Assembly (NCBI GenBank): GCA_947167515.1
Contig: CAMVIM010000010.1
Location: 53,568-117,567 of the forward strand
DNA length: 64,000 nucleotides
Direction of reading: 5' to 3'
From: an uncultured Prevotellaceae bacterium
GTDB taxonomy: Bacteria; Bacteroidota; Bacteroidia; Bacteroidales; Bacteroidaceae
Made by a program: the position numbers and the translations under genes. The first letter of the stretch is position 1, and every line of letters starts with the position of its first letter. The notes under the pieces were generated by a model. That model did no database searches. It worked only from the letters and a program-made list of their open reading frames with translations, and was not told the origin of the DNA. This document shows, one piece after another, positions 30,953 through 40,250 of this stretch.

Positions 30953-33091
30953 ATGAAAAGGAAGGTACCTGTCATTATGCAGATGGAGGCGGCGGAATGT
31001 GGGGCTGCTTCGTTGGCGATGGTGTTGGCGTGGTGGGGTCGCTGGATGCCGCTGGAGAGGATGCGGGTGGACTGTGGCGTGTCGCGTGACGGGTCGAGTG
31101 CGCTCAACATCATGAAGGCGGCACGGCTGCATGGACTCTCTGCCCGTGGAGGGCGTGTGAAGGCTGACCGTCTGCACGAACTGCCCTGTCCTTGCATCTT
31201 GCATTGGGATATGAACCACTTCGTGGTGATGACGGAGTGCGGACAGAAGCGCGTCTGTCTGAACGACCCTGCCCGAGGGCGTGTGAGGATGTCGCTGGAA
31301 GAGTTGAAGGGCTACTACACGGGGGTGGCTCTGGTGTTTGAGCCCAACGAGAACTTTGTGAAGGAAGGTGCGCCAGCCTCTGTCCTGCGCTTTGTGCGCC
31401 GTCGCCTGAAGGGAGCAAGAAAGGCATTCTTCCTCTCGATGCTGATCGGGTTGCTGCTGACGCTCTCCACGTTGGCTTTCCCCATTTTCTCACAATATTT
31501 CTTAGATGTGGTGTTGCCAGGCGAGCACCCCGAGAGGTCGGGACTCTTCTTCCTGCTGCTGGGCGGTGTCATCCTCTATCAGTTGCTGATTCAGCTGTGT
31601 CAGGGCACCTATGCCAACCGACTGCTGATGAAACTGGGCATTGAGGCGAACAGCCAGTTCTTGTGGCATGCGCTGCGCCTGCCCATGCGGTTTTTCTCTC
31701 AGCGGTATGTGGGTGACATCCTCACCCGAATGCGCGGTGCGGAAAGCATCCCTGTCACGTTGGTGCGCAAGTTGGCTCCTGTGTTGGTCAACGTGGTGTT
31801 GCTGGTGGTCTATCTGGTCTTCATGGTGGTCTATAGCATGCCACTGTCGCTCGTCGCCATCGGAGCCTCGCTGGTCAATCTGCTGATGGCACGTTTCATC
31901 AGTGACAGGCAGGTGGATGTGAACCGTGTGATGGAACGTGAGATGGGTGCGCTGAACGGATTGACCATGAGCAGCGTGAAGGGGGTGGAGACCATCAAGG
32001 CGGCTGGTGCCGAAGCGGGCTTCTTCGAGCGTTGGGCCAAGCAGTACCTGCTGGCATCGGAGGCGCATATCAAGAGCGACACCTTCAGTGCCTACATGGA
32101 GTCCCTCTCACGATGGGTGGTGCTGGTGGCCGACAACCTCATTCTGGCGTTGGGTGTTTACTACATCATGGAGGGTTATCTCACCATCGGTATGCTGATG
32201 GCGTTCCAAGGTTTTGTGGGCAGTTACATGCAGCCAGTCAACGAACTGATTGGCTCCTTGAAGCAAATTCTGAACATGCGTACCCAGATGGAGCGCATGG
32301 AGGATGTCTATCGGACGGAACCCGATGTGGTTTCCACCCTGGAGGATGACCGTGACATGGGCATGGGCAAGCTGATGGGCAAGGTGGAACTGAAGCATGT
32401 GACGTTTGGCTACACCCCCATGCGTCCACCGCTCATCGAGGACTTCTCGCTCAGCATCGAACCAGGTAAGAGCGTGGCTTTTGTGGGGGCATCGGGCTGT
32501 GGAAAGAGTACGCTTGCCAAACTGATTTCGGGACTTTACGACCCTTGGGAAGGGGAGATTCTCTACGACGGGAAGCCTCGCAAGGACATCAACCGCAGCG
32601 TGTTTGTCAACTCGGTGGCGGTGATAGACCAGGACGTGGTGCTCTTCGACGGCACAGTGGCTGACAATGTGAAGATGTGGGACGAGTCCATCGAGGATTT
32701 CAGCATGATATTGGCATGCCATGATGTGCAGATGCACGAGGAGATAGCCTCACGTCCGAAAGCCTATGATACGGTGGTCTCGGAGAACGGCAAGAACTTT
32801 TCGGGCGGGCAGCGTCAGCGGCTGGAGATCGCGGCGGCCTTGGCCAAGGAGCCGACGGTGCTCATCATGGATGAAGCCACCAGTGCACTCGATGCTGACA
32901 CGGAGCAGAAGGTGATGCAGTCGCTCCGCAACTTAGGGGTGTCCCTCTTCGTCATCGCCCACCGCCTGAGCACCATTCGCGATTGCGACGAAATTATTGT
33001 GCTGGACGAAGGCCATGTGGTGGAACGAGGCACTCACCAGCAGCTGATGGAACAAAAGGGAGTGTATCATGAGTTGATGGAGAATGCGTAA
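30953..33091 (+). CDS. Peptidase C39-containing peptide-cleaving ABC transporter (PCAT)
   Basis: C39 motifs QMEAAECGAASLAMVLAWWG, HWDMNHFVVM, NDPARGRV; ABC TMD; GASGCGKSTLAKLISGLYDP and FSGGQRQRLEIAAALAKEPTVLIMDEATSALD. Confidence 0.95.
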   Translation: MKRKVPVIMQMEAAECGAASLAMVLAWWGRWMPLERMRVDCGVSRDGSSALNIMKAARLHGLSARGGRVKADRLHELPCPCILHWDMNHFVVMTECGQKRVCLNDPARGRVRMSLEELKGYYTGVALVFEPNENFVKEGAPASVLRFVRRRLKGARKAFFLSMLIGLLLTLSTLAFPIFSQYFLDVVLPGEHPERSGLFFLLLGGVILYQLLIQLCQGTYANRLLMKLGIEANSQFLWHALRLPMRFFSQRYVGDILTRMRGAESIPVTLVRKLAPVLVNVVLLVVYLVFMVVYSMPLSLVAIGASLVNLLMARFISDRQVDVNRVMEREMGALNGLTMSSVKGVETIKAAGAEAGFFERWAKQYLLASEAHIKSDTFSAYMESLSRWVVLVADNLILALGVYYIMEGYLTIGMLMAFQGFVGSYMQPVNELIGSLKQILNMRTQMERMEDVYRTEPDVVSTLEDDRDMGMGKLMGKVELKHVTFGYTPMRPPLIEDFSLSIEPGKSVAFVGASGCGKSTLAKLISGLYDPWEGEILYDGKPRKDINRSVFVNSVAVIDQDVVLFDGTVADNVKMWDESIEDFSMILACHDVQMHEEIASRPKAYDTVVSENGKNFSGGQRQRLEIAAALAKEPTVLIMDEATSALDADTEQKVMQSLRNLGVSLFVIAHRLSTIRDCDEIIVLDEGHVVERGTHQQLMEQKGVYHELMENA

Positions 33092-33112
33092 TGAAACTCA
33101 AATAAATAAAAT

Positions 33113-34987
33113 GTGCTGATGATTTTTAACGAACAACTGCAACAACGGACGGCTTATAACCGTCAGGCGCTGGAAGAGGCTCGGAAGGCCTTGGATGACA
33201 TGGTGGCCAAGCCTCAGAGAGACCCACGGAAGGATGGCGAGGGAAAGGGCATGCCTCATTCGGTGCGGATTGACCGACGTTTCCCCGACCGTCCCCTCAC
33301 GTTCAAGGATATTCTGTCGCTGGGATTCGAGTCCATCGACCAACGGGATGTCTTTTATCTGCTCCTGGCCTTTACCCTTGTGACGGCTGTGGGTATGGCG
33401 ACTCCCTACGTGACCGGCTGGATTTACGAGACGGTGATTCCTTCGGGAGTGTCAAGTACTGTCCTGTGGGTGTTGGGAGCACTGGTCGGCATCAGCGTGG
33501 GCACGGTCGTTTTCGAGACTGCCCGAACCATTCTGCTTCTGCGGATGCACTACAAGGTGGAGGCTTCGTTGCAGGCAGCCCTGATGGCGCGCACCTATGC
33601 TATGCCTGCCACCTTCTTCCGACGCTACACCTCTGGCGAAATCAGCAACAGGGTGATGAGCATGACTCCTCTGTGCTACTTCCTCCTCGATGGCATCGTC
33701 AGCAATCTGCTCACGCTGGTCTATTCGCTCATCTATTTCTATCAGGTTTTCTACTATGCCCACTCCCTGCTGGCAGTCAGCATCCTGATCATGCTGGTCA
33801 ATGCCCTGTTCCTGTGCTGGGAATACTGGATTCAGTACAGACAGGGACACCTCTACATGCCTCGCCAGTCGAGACTGCAAGGACTGCTTTTCTCCCTCTT
33901 CTCGGGCATTCAGAAAATCAAGACCACAGGCAGCGAGGTGCGGGCTTTCAGCAAGTGGGCAAAGGCCTATAACGAAAGCCGACCTTCAGCCTACAAGGAC
34001 TATGTGGCACGTTTTTCCACCCCCATCTCCAGCCTCATATCGGTGGCAGGCATGGCGCTCATCTACTATCAGGCGGTGGCTCATCAGGTGCCCATTCCCG
34101 ACTACATGGCGTTCTTTGCCGCCTTCGGCTTAGTCTCGTCGGGCTTCTCCACCTTGTCCCTCATCGTGCCGTCGATGGCGAATGTGAAGTCTTTGCTCGA
34201 ACTGCTCAAGCCTCTCATGGATGAAGTGCCCGAAGTGAAGGAAGAGGCTCCCAAGGTCGATTTCCTCAGTGGAGGCATAGAAGTTCACAACCTCTCCTTC
34301 CGCTATGACAAGGAATCCCCTTATGTGCTGAAAGACTTGAACCTGAAGATTCATCCAGGCGAATACGTCGCCATTGTGGGACATTCAGGTTGTGGAAAGA
34401 GTACGCTCATGCGCCTGCTCCTGGGTTTTGAAAAGCCTGAAAGCGGCTCCATCTTCTACGACACCTACAACATCGACAAGGTGGACAAGCAGAGCCTCCG
34501 TCAGCACATCGGCACCTGCATGCAGGACGGCGAACTCTTCAGTGGAAGCATCTTCAGCAACCTTACCATCACCGCTCCGCAGGCCTCGATGGAAGACGCA
34601 TGGGAGGCGGCTCGGCTGGCGGCGTTGGACAAGGATATTGAGAAGATGCCCATGAAGATGCACACCCTCTTGTCCGATGGCGGCTCTGGACTCAGCGGAG
34701 GGCAGCGTCAGCGCATCCTCATTGCCCGTGCCCTGATGAACAAGCCTGCCATCCTCTTCTTCGACGAGGCCACCAGCGCACTCGACAACCTCACCCAGAA
34801 GGAGGTGTCGCAGCATCTCGATGCCCTCCGTTGCACCCGCATCTGCGTGGCACATCGGCTCAGCACCATCATCCACTGCGACCGCATCATTCTGATTGAA
34901 GAAGGGCGAGTGGCTGAAGAAGGTAAATATCAGGAACTCATCGAAAAGAAAGGGCTGTTCTACCAGTTGGTGAGAAAGCAAATGTAG
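33113..34987 (+). CDS. Peptide/bacteriocin-type ABC transporter, permease plus ATPase, no C39 domain (NHLM ABC2-like)
   Basis: N-terminal extension, TMD, GHSGCGKSTLMRLLLG, LSGGQRQRILIARALMNKPAILFFDEATSALDN. Confidence 0.9.
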   Translation: MLMIFNEQLQQRTAYNRQALEEARKALDDMVAKPQRDPRKDGEGKGMPHSVRIDRRFPDRPLTFKDILSLGFESIDQRDVFYLLLAFTLVTAVGMATPYVTGWIYETVIPSGVSSTVLWVLGALVGISVGTVVFETARTILLLRMHYKVEASLQAALMARTYAMPATFFRRYTSGEISNRVMSMTPLCYFLLDGIVSNLLTLVYSLIYFYQVFYYAHSLLAVSILIMLVNALFLCWEYWIQYRQGHLYMPRQSRLQGLLFSLFSGIQKIKTTGSEVRAFSKWAKAYNESRPSAYKDYVARFSTPISSLISVAGMALIYYQAVAHQVPIPDYMAFFAAFGLVSSGFSTLSLIVPSMANVKSLLELLKPLMDEVPEVKEEAPKVDFLSGGIEVHNLSFRYDKESPYVLKDLNLKIHPGEYVAIVGHSGCGKSTLMRLLLGFEKPESGSIFYDTYNIDKVDKQSLRQHIGTCMQDGELFSGSIFSNLTITAPQASMEDAWEAARLAALDKDIEKMPMKMHTLLSDGGSGLSGGQRQRILIARALMNKPAILFFDEATSALDNLTQKEVSQHLDALRCTRICVAHRLSTIIHCDRIILIEEGRVAEEGKYQELIEKKGLFYQLVRKQM

Positions 34988-36366
34988 CCCACCTCTTCCA
35001 CCTCATACTCACGAGGCAGCAAATATCCGTCAATCAGCAGGGTGGGGGTGCTGCTGATGCCTGTCCGTTGGATAAATTCGTACACCTCGTCGTCTTTCTT
35101 GTCCGACAAGATGATATAGTCAATGCACAGTTGATCCTTCAGCAGTCGGGCCAACTGCCCGATGCGTGGCTTGATGCTTTGGCAGTGGGCGCAGTCAACA
35201 TGGGTCACCACCGTCAGTCGGTGAGGCGCATCGGGAATGCCCACTCGTTGGGTCACGTCGCTTTCCTCCACCTTGATGGGTGCCTTGCTCTTCAGCTTGG
35301 CCACCAGCACCGAAGGCTCATTGCGGAATGCCTGAAACACCCACTTTTGCCGACGTGCCTTCTGCTTCTGCTCCTCGCCCAGTGTCACCCAATGCGCTAA
35401 GATAATGCCCAGCCCCATCAGGAGCACGACCTTGGCGGCATGCAGTCCGAAGGGCTTGCTGCTGAAGTCCATTTCAAGGGGTGTCAGCCCTATGTGTCTT
35501 TCCCATATTTCAAAGTTGCAGATACTCACTCCTCCTTGCAGCACCAGTACCGCCACCACCAACAGGCAGAGCACACACCACTGCTTCTGTTTCCATTGCA
35601 CCACGATGCTCCAGGGGCAGAACAGCACCGCCAACACGCTGATGGCTGTCACGATGGCGCCTGATTCTGGCCACAGCGACAACGCCATCACCTGTGCACC
35701 AAAATAGCCCAGTCCCACACTGCTCAGCGACAACACACCCCCAATCTTCCCCTCCTTGCCTCGGTTGGGTTTGCATCCGTGTTCTCCCAAAGCTTGGCAC
35801 AATTTGTCACCCACACGGCTGCCGCCCCTCGTCGTTTTTTCAGCCAACAGGAAACTGATCCAGAAGCCGATCACCGCCAGCACCACCATTGCAGCCGATT
35901 TCAGCGAGGTGAAAGCGCCCCCCACAGCCAGCATGCCACCCATCGCCAACGCCATCCCCCAAGCAGGAATCTTCTCCATCCGTTCCTCCCTGCGGTTCTT
36001 CTCATAGTCAGGCTCCATCCCCTCTCCTTGTACTTTCACCAGTGCAAATCCGTCCCAGCGCCCCTGGAAGTCACTCCACGCCTCTCGCTTCCTTTCCCCC
36101 TTTTCTAAATATATAATATGTGTATCCTCCCGTCCTGTTCCCACCACGAACGCATCCTTCATGTGTAGGATACACGGAAACGACAACGTCCCTTCCTCTC
36201 CTTTAGCCACTCTGACACCCTCCATCCTGATGCCATAGCGCATCAACATCTGCTTCAGCCCCAAGAGGTTTCCGCGGTTGGGGTTGCCGTAGAAAACAGA
36301 ATCGGCATACAGGTTTGTGTAGGGCACACCTGCAGCCGATAAGAAGTCTTTCAGAATGGAATTCAA
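34960..36366 (-). CDS. Degenerate C39-like domain fused to VKOR-like membrane oxidoreductase and C-terminal thioredoxin-like domain
   Basis: N-term FPCILHMKDAFVVGTG (C39-like, catalytic residues absent), VKOR CQALGEHGC loop and WCVLC, C-terminal VDCAHCQSIKPRIGQL...TGISSTPTLLIDGYLLP. Confidence 0.82.
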   Translation of the reverse strand: MNSILKDFLSAAGVPYTNLYADSVFYGNPNRGNLLGLKQMLMRYGIRMEGVRVAKGEEGTLSFPCILHMKDAFVVGTGREDTHIIYLEKGERKREAWSDFQGRWDGFALVKVQGEGMEPDYEKNRREERMEKIPAWGMALAMGGMLAVGGAFTSLKSAAMVVLAVIGFWISFLLAEKTTRGGSRVGDKLCQALGEHGCKPNRGKEGKIGGVLSLSSVGLGYFGAQVMALSLWPESGAIVTAISVLAVLFCPWSIVVQWKQKQWCVLCLLVVAVLVLQGGVSICNFEIWERHIGLTPLEMDFSSKPFGLHAAKVVLLMGLGIILAHWVTLGEEQKQKARRQKWVFQAFRNEPSVLVAKLKSKAPIKVEESDVTQRVGIPDAPHRLTVVTHVDCAHCQSIKPRIGQLARLLKDQLCIDYIILSDKKDDEVYEFIQRTGISSTPTLLIDGYLLPREYEVEEVGYICFLTNW

Positions 36367-36402
36367 GAGAATTAGAAGTTAGTTCATTTGACAATAGGGG
36401 GA

Positions 36403-36594
36403 TTAGAGCAATCCGTATGTCCCCATACAATGGACGCGGCATTGTAGTCTCATGCGCTTCAAATTGGGGTAGGTAACATCACAGTTGTTGAGACATTCCT
36501 CCAGCATCTCATCATCATCAGAACTGCCGCCTGTGATACCAGCCAGTTCGTCATCAGACAAAGGCTGCATCAGTAAATCATTGTTCAGTACCAT
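36403..36594 (-). CDS. Double-glycine leader peptide precursor, 40-aa four-cysteine core
   Basis: MVLNNDLLMQPLSDDELAGITGG|SSDDDEMLEECLNNCDVTYPNLKRMRLQCRVHCMGTYGLL; same strand and immediately upstream of the VKOR fusion. Confidence 0.85.
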   Translation of the reverse strand: MVLNNDLLMQPLSDDELAGITGGSSDDDEMLEECLNNCDVTYPNLKRMRLQCRVHCMGTYGLL

Positions 36595-36665
36595 AGTCGT
36601 TGAGATTTGAGAGTTAATAATTGAGATTTGAGAGTTGATGAACGCTCTCCCCTCGAAAAGGTTCG

Positions 36666-36698
36666 CAAATATAGGAAGAAATCGTGCATTCTTGCAAA
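36666..36698 (-). promoter_or_regulatory. Bacteroidetes-type promoter for the precursor peptide gene
   Basis: Minus strand TTTG (36698-36695), 21-nt spacer, TATATTTG (36673-36666). Confidence 0.6.
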
Positions 36699-36797
36699 AA
36701 AATGCCCCTTTTTTATGGTTTTTTCACAAAAAGTTGCTCTGTTAAAAGAAAAATACCTAAATTCGTGGTCGAAAATGCTTAACTAACATAGAAGAAT

Positions 36798-37970
36798 ATG
36801 AAAACAAGAACATTCACACGCATCCTCGCAGTCCTGCTGCTCCTGCAGGCACCCCTCATGCTCACCGCACAGGAAAAAAGCGGACTCAAGCGCAAAGTGG
36901 GCAAGGCCGACAACTTCATCACCCGACTCGCCCGAAGCCAGTTCGACAGCACCTACGTGTCCCTCCCCCAGCACCGCTGGATGGTCTTTGTCAGCGGCAA
37001 CGGCTCCTACAACAAGTTCCACCTCCGTGTGCCTATGCCTGGCATCGTGGAAGACCTCGGACTCGAAGGCAATCCCGTGTTTGGCGACCGCGACATCTAC
37101 ACCTATGACATGGATCTCCATAGCGGCACCCAGTCAGCCTCCGTCGGTGTGAGCTACCGCACCCTTCGGCTCAAGTACTCCTTCAACATTGGCAAGGTGA
37201 ACGACCAGCAAATCAGCATCGAGTCCCTCGGCACTCGTTTCGGCTTCCTCGTTGACTATCGCCACACCAAGAAGATGAAGGGCGACATGTACGACCCCGA
37301 AGCAGGCATCGATGCATATCTCGACAACGCCATGACACAAGACGACCCCATGACCGCCTCTGACATCATCCGTGCAGGAACCCACCCCATCAACAAGTCC
37401 TACAACAACTTCACCCTCCTCCACCTCCAGGCACACTACGTCTTCAACTACAAGCATTTCTCCTACTCCGCAGGGCGAACCGCCTCACGCATCCAGCGCA
37501 AAAGCGCAGGTTCCCCCCTCGCCCTCATCGACTTCTACCAGAGCCGCGCCAAGTTCGAGAAAGACTTCATTGTCGGCACTGACGAGGTGTTCCGCACGTG
37601 GAAACTCTCCCTCGGCGGAGGCTACGGCTACAACTGGACACCCAACGCAGGCCGCTTCCTCGTTCAGGCATCCGTCATGCCCAGTCTCACCTTCTTCAGC
37701 CACTCCAAGCACCGCGCCACCCTCACCAATCTGACCGAGGACGAGCAGGAAGAAGCCGACGAAGAGATGAAACGAGTGGCCGACATGGTCGATGGCAGCA
37801 AAATCACCCTCAACTGCACCGCCCGACTCTCCACCACATGGAACATCAACAAGCACTATGTGCTCGGAGCCTACGGCAGTTACCAGTACAGCTACTTCAC
37901 CAACAAAGCCCACTACAAAATCAAGGAAAACTACTTCAGCGGCTCCGTCTGGGTAGGCTACAGGTTTTAG
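36798..37970 (+). CDS. DUF4421 family protein, predicted outer-membrane beta-barrel
   Basis: FDSTYVSLPQHRWMVFVSGNGSYN; signal peptide; C-terminal aromatic YFSGSVWVGYRF. Confidence 0.8.
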   Translation: MKTRTFTRILAVLLLLQAPLMLTAQEKSGLKRKVGKADNFITRLARSQFDSTYVSLPQHRWMVFVSGNGSYNKFHLRVPMPGIVEDLGLEGNPVFGDRDIYTYDMDLHSGTQSASVGVSYRTLRLKYSFNIGKVNDQQISIESLGTRFGFLVDYRHTKKMKGDMYDPEAGIDAYLDNAMTQDDPMTASDIIRAGTHPINKSYNNFTLLHLQAHYVFNYKHFSYSAGRTASRIQRKSAGSPLALIDFYQSRAKFEKDFIVGTDEVFRTWKLSLGGGYGYNWTPNAGRFLVQASVMPSLTFFSHSKHRATLTNLTEDEQEEADEEMKRVADMVDGSKITLNCTARLSTTWNINKHYVLGAYGSYQYSYFTNKAHYKIKENYFSGSVWVGYRF

Positions 37971-38169
37971 CGGGTCAGCCGACTATGTGCCCATCTTTGT
38001 GGGCAATCACGTGGAAAACGTGGTGTTCAGAAAGTGAAATGTAACATTTTTAGTACGATTTGCCACATATCTTGACCAAGGTATGTGGCTTTTTTTGTAT
38101 CTTTGTGCCGTTAAGTACAGAAAACCTAACATTTCTACAAAAATATCAATCAAAAAAACCTAAACAAGT

Positions 38170-40170
38170 ATGAATGTACGTAACACTTTGCAGGCCCTTG
38201 CGCTTGCAGCAACACTCGGAGCACCCCTGTCGGCAGCGGCACAGCAGGTGAAAGCTCCTGCGGGTGGAAAGCCCATCAGTGACGAACTTCTCGGCATCTT
38301 CTTCGAGGACATCAGCTATTCGGCTGACGGTGGACTCTATGCCGAACTGATACAGAACGGTTCGTTCGAGTTCAACCCCAACGAGCGTGACGGCTGGGGA
38401 CCCTCCACGGCGTGGAAGATGATTCGTCCCGGGCACTCGCTTGGCATGCTGGAGGTGAAGATGGATTCTCCCATCCACCCCAACAATCCCACCTATATGC
38501 GTCTGCACACCGAGCGTGTGAAGGAGTACCATGACTATGCCGGCTGGAAGGGCTTCGGTCTGGAAAATGGCGGTTTCGACGGCATCAGCGTGAAGGCTGG
38601 CGCCCAATATGACTTCTCGGTTTTCTTCCGCAACATCGGTGCTGCCAAGCAGGTGCGCGTGGTGCTGGCTCAGCCGCAAGGTTGGGGCAAAGACCCCAAG
38701 CTGTTGGCAGAAACCACCCTCGACGTGAACGGCACGGGCTGGAAGAAGTATGAGGCAGTGCTCACTCCCAGCGAAGACTGCACGAATGCTGTCCTTCAGA
38801 TGCTGGTGCTGACGGTGGGCGACCTCGATGTCGATATGATTTCCCTCATGCCTGAAGACACCTATAAGGGGCATGGCCTGCGCAAAGACCTCGCCGAAGC
38901 CCTCGAAGGCTTGCAGCCCAAGTTCATGCGATTCCCTGGCGGATGCGTGGTGCATGGCGGTGGCGACGGTTTCTGGAACACCTACCGCTGGAAGACCACC
39001 ATCGGTCCCAAGGAACAGCGTCGTGGACTGAAGAACACATGGGGCTACCACCAGTCGATGGGTCTGGGCTACTTTGAGTACTTCCAGTTCTGCGAAGACA
39101 TGGGCATGGAACCTCTGCCCATCCTCCCCTGTGGAGTGAGCTGCCAGGGTGCCAACGGTGGCTGGAACATGTGGCCCACTCAGGCACAGGATGTTTGTCC
39201 GATGGAGGACATGGACGAGTGGACACAGGATGCCCTCGACCTCATCGAGTGGGCCAACGGCGACGTGACCACCACTTGGGGCAAGAAGCGCGCTGAGCAG
39301 GGACACCCCAAACCCTTCGGCCTCAAGTATCTCGGCATCGGCAACGAGGAGAAGATCACCCCGGAGTTTGAGGAGCGTTTCAAGTATATGTATGAGCGAA
39401 TCATGGCCAAGTATCCCGACATCATCATCGTCGGCACCGCAGGTCCTGGTTCTCACAAGGGCAATCCCGACTACGAGGCTGGCTGGAAAGTGGCTGAGGA
39501 AACGGGTCTCCCCATCCTCGATGAACACTACTACGAGCAACGCGACTACTTCCTCAACAATCAGCAGAACTACGACAGCTATCCCCGCGACCGCAAGACC
39601 AAGGTCTATCTGGGCGAGTATGCCGCCAAGGACAAGAAACTGGCCGATGCCCTCTACGAAGGCCTCTACCTGCTGGGGGTGGAGCGCAATGGCGACGTGG
39701 TGACCATGACCAGCTACGCACCTCTCTTTGCCAAGAAAGGACATGAGTCGTGGAACCCCGACCTCATCTACTTCGACAACGAGCGTGTCATCCGCACCTG
39801 CAGCTACTACATCCAGCAGATGTTCGGCATCACTTCGGGACAGTACTACTATGGCGATGTGGCTCAGTTTGAAGGTGGCGACAAGTACCAGGGAACCTCT
39901 GCTGTGCTCAACACCAAGAAGGGCGAGCTGTACATCAAGCTCATCAATGCAGCAGCCGATGCCAAGACTGCCACTATCGACCTGAGCAAGTTCAAGGGCT
40001 TCCCCTCCAAGGCCACGATGACCACCATCGGTGGCTCGTCGCTCGACGCCGAGAACAATTTCGACGCCCAGCCCATCGCACCCATCGGCAAGGAAATCAA
40101 GATTTCCAAGAAGATGACCCTCTCCGTGGCACCTTACTCTGCCAACCTGATTTGTCTGAAGGTGAAATAG
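38170..40170 (+). CDS. GH51 alpha-L-arabinofuranosidase
   Basis: LLGIFFEDISYSADGGLYAELIQNGSFE, FPGGCVVHG, LGIGNEE. Confidence 0.94.
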   Translation: MNVRNTLQALALAATLGAPLSAAAQQVKAPAGGKPISDELLGIFFEDISYSADGGLYAELIQNGSFEFNPNERDGWGPSTAWKMIRPGHSLGMLEVKMDSPIHPNNPTYMRLHTERVKEYHDYAGWKGFGLENGGFDGISVKAGAQYDFSVFFRNIGAAKQVRVVLAQPQGWGKDPKLLAETTLDVNGTGWKKYEAVLTPSEDCTNAVLQMLVLTVGDLDVDMISLMPEDTYKGHGLRKDLAEALEGLQPKFMRFPGGCVVHGGGDGFWNTYRWKTTIGPKEQRRGLKNTWGYHQSMGLGYFEYFQFCEDMGMEPLPILPCGVSCQGANGGWNMWPTQAQDVCPMEDMDEWTQDALDLIEWANGDVTTTWGKKRAEQGHPKPFGLKYLGIGNEEKITPEFEERFKYMYERIMAKYPDIIIVGTAGPGSHKGNPDYEAGWKVAEETGLPILDEHYYEQRDYFLNNQQNYDSYPRDRKTKVYLGEYAAKDKKLADALYEGLYLLGVERNGDVVTMTSYAPLFAKKGHESWNPDLIYFDNERVIRTCSYYIQQMFGITSGQYYYGDVAQFEGGDKYQGTSAVLNTKKGELYIKLINAAADAKTATIDLSKFKGFPSKATMTTIGGSSLDAENNFDAQPIAPIGKEIKISKKMTLSVAPYSANLICLKVK

Positions 40171-40250
40171 AAGATTGCGCTTTAGCGTTTTGTCTTCCTC
40201 TCTTTCCCCGAATCCTCCCTACGTGCAACACCGTTGCACATCCAAATTGT

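Noticed and set aside
36403-36594. Lanthipeptide or radical-SAM modified RiPP
   Set aside because: No LanM/LanB, YcaO or radical-SAM gene is nearby; the only associated modifying enzyme is a disulfide-forming VKOR-Trx fusion
36403-36594. Class IIa (pediocin-like) bacteriocin
   Set aside because: No YGNGV-type motif and the four cysteines are arranged as CX3C...CX3C
38146-39744. 532-aa minus-strand ORF
   Set aside because: Antisense shadow of GH51, which has clear active-site motifs
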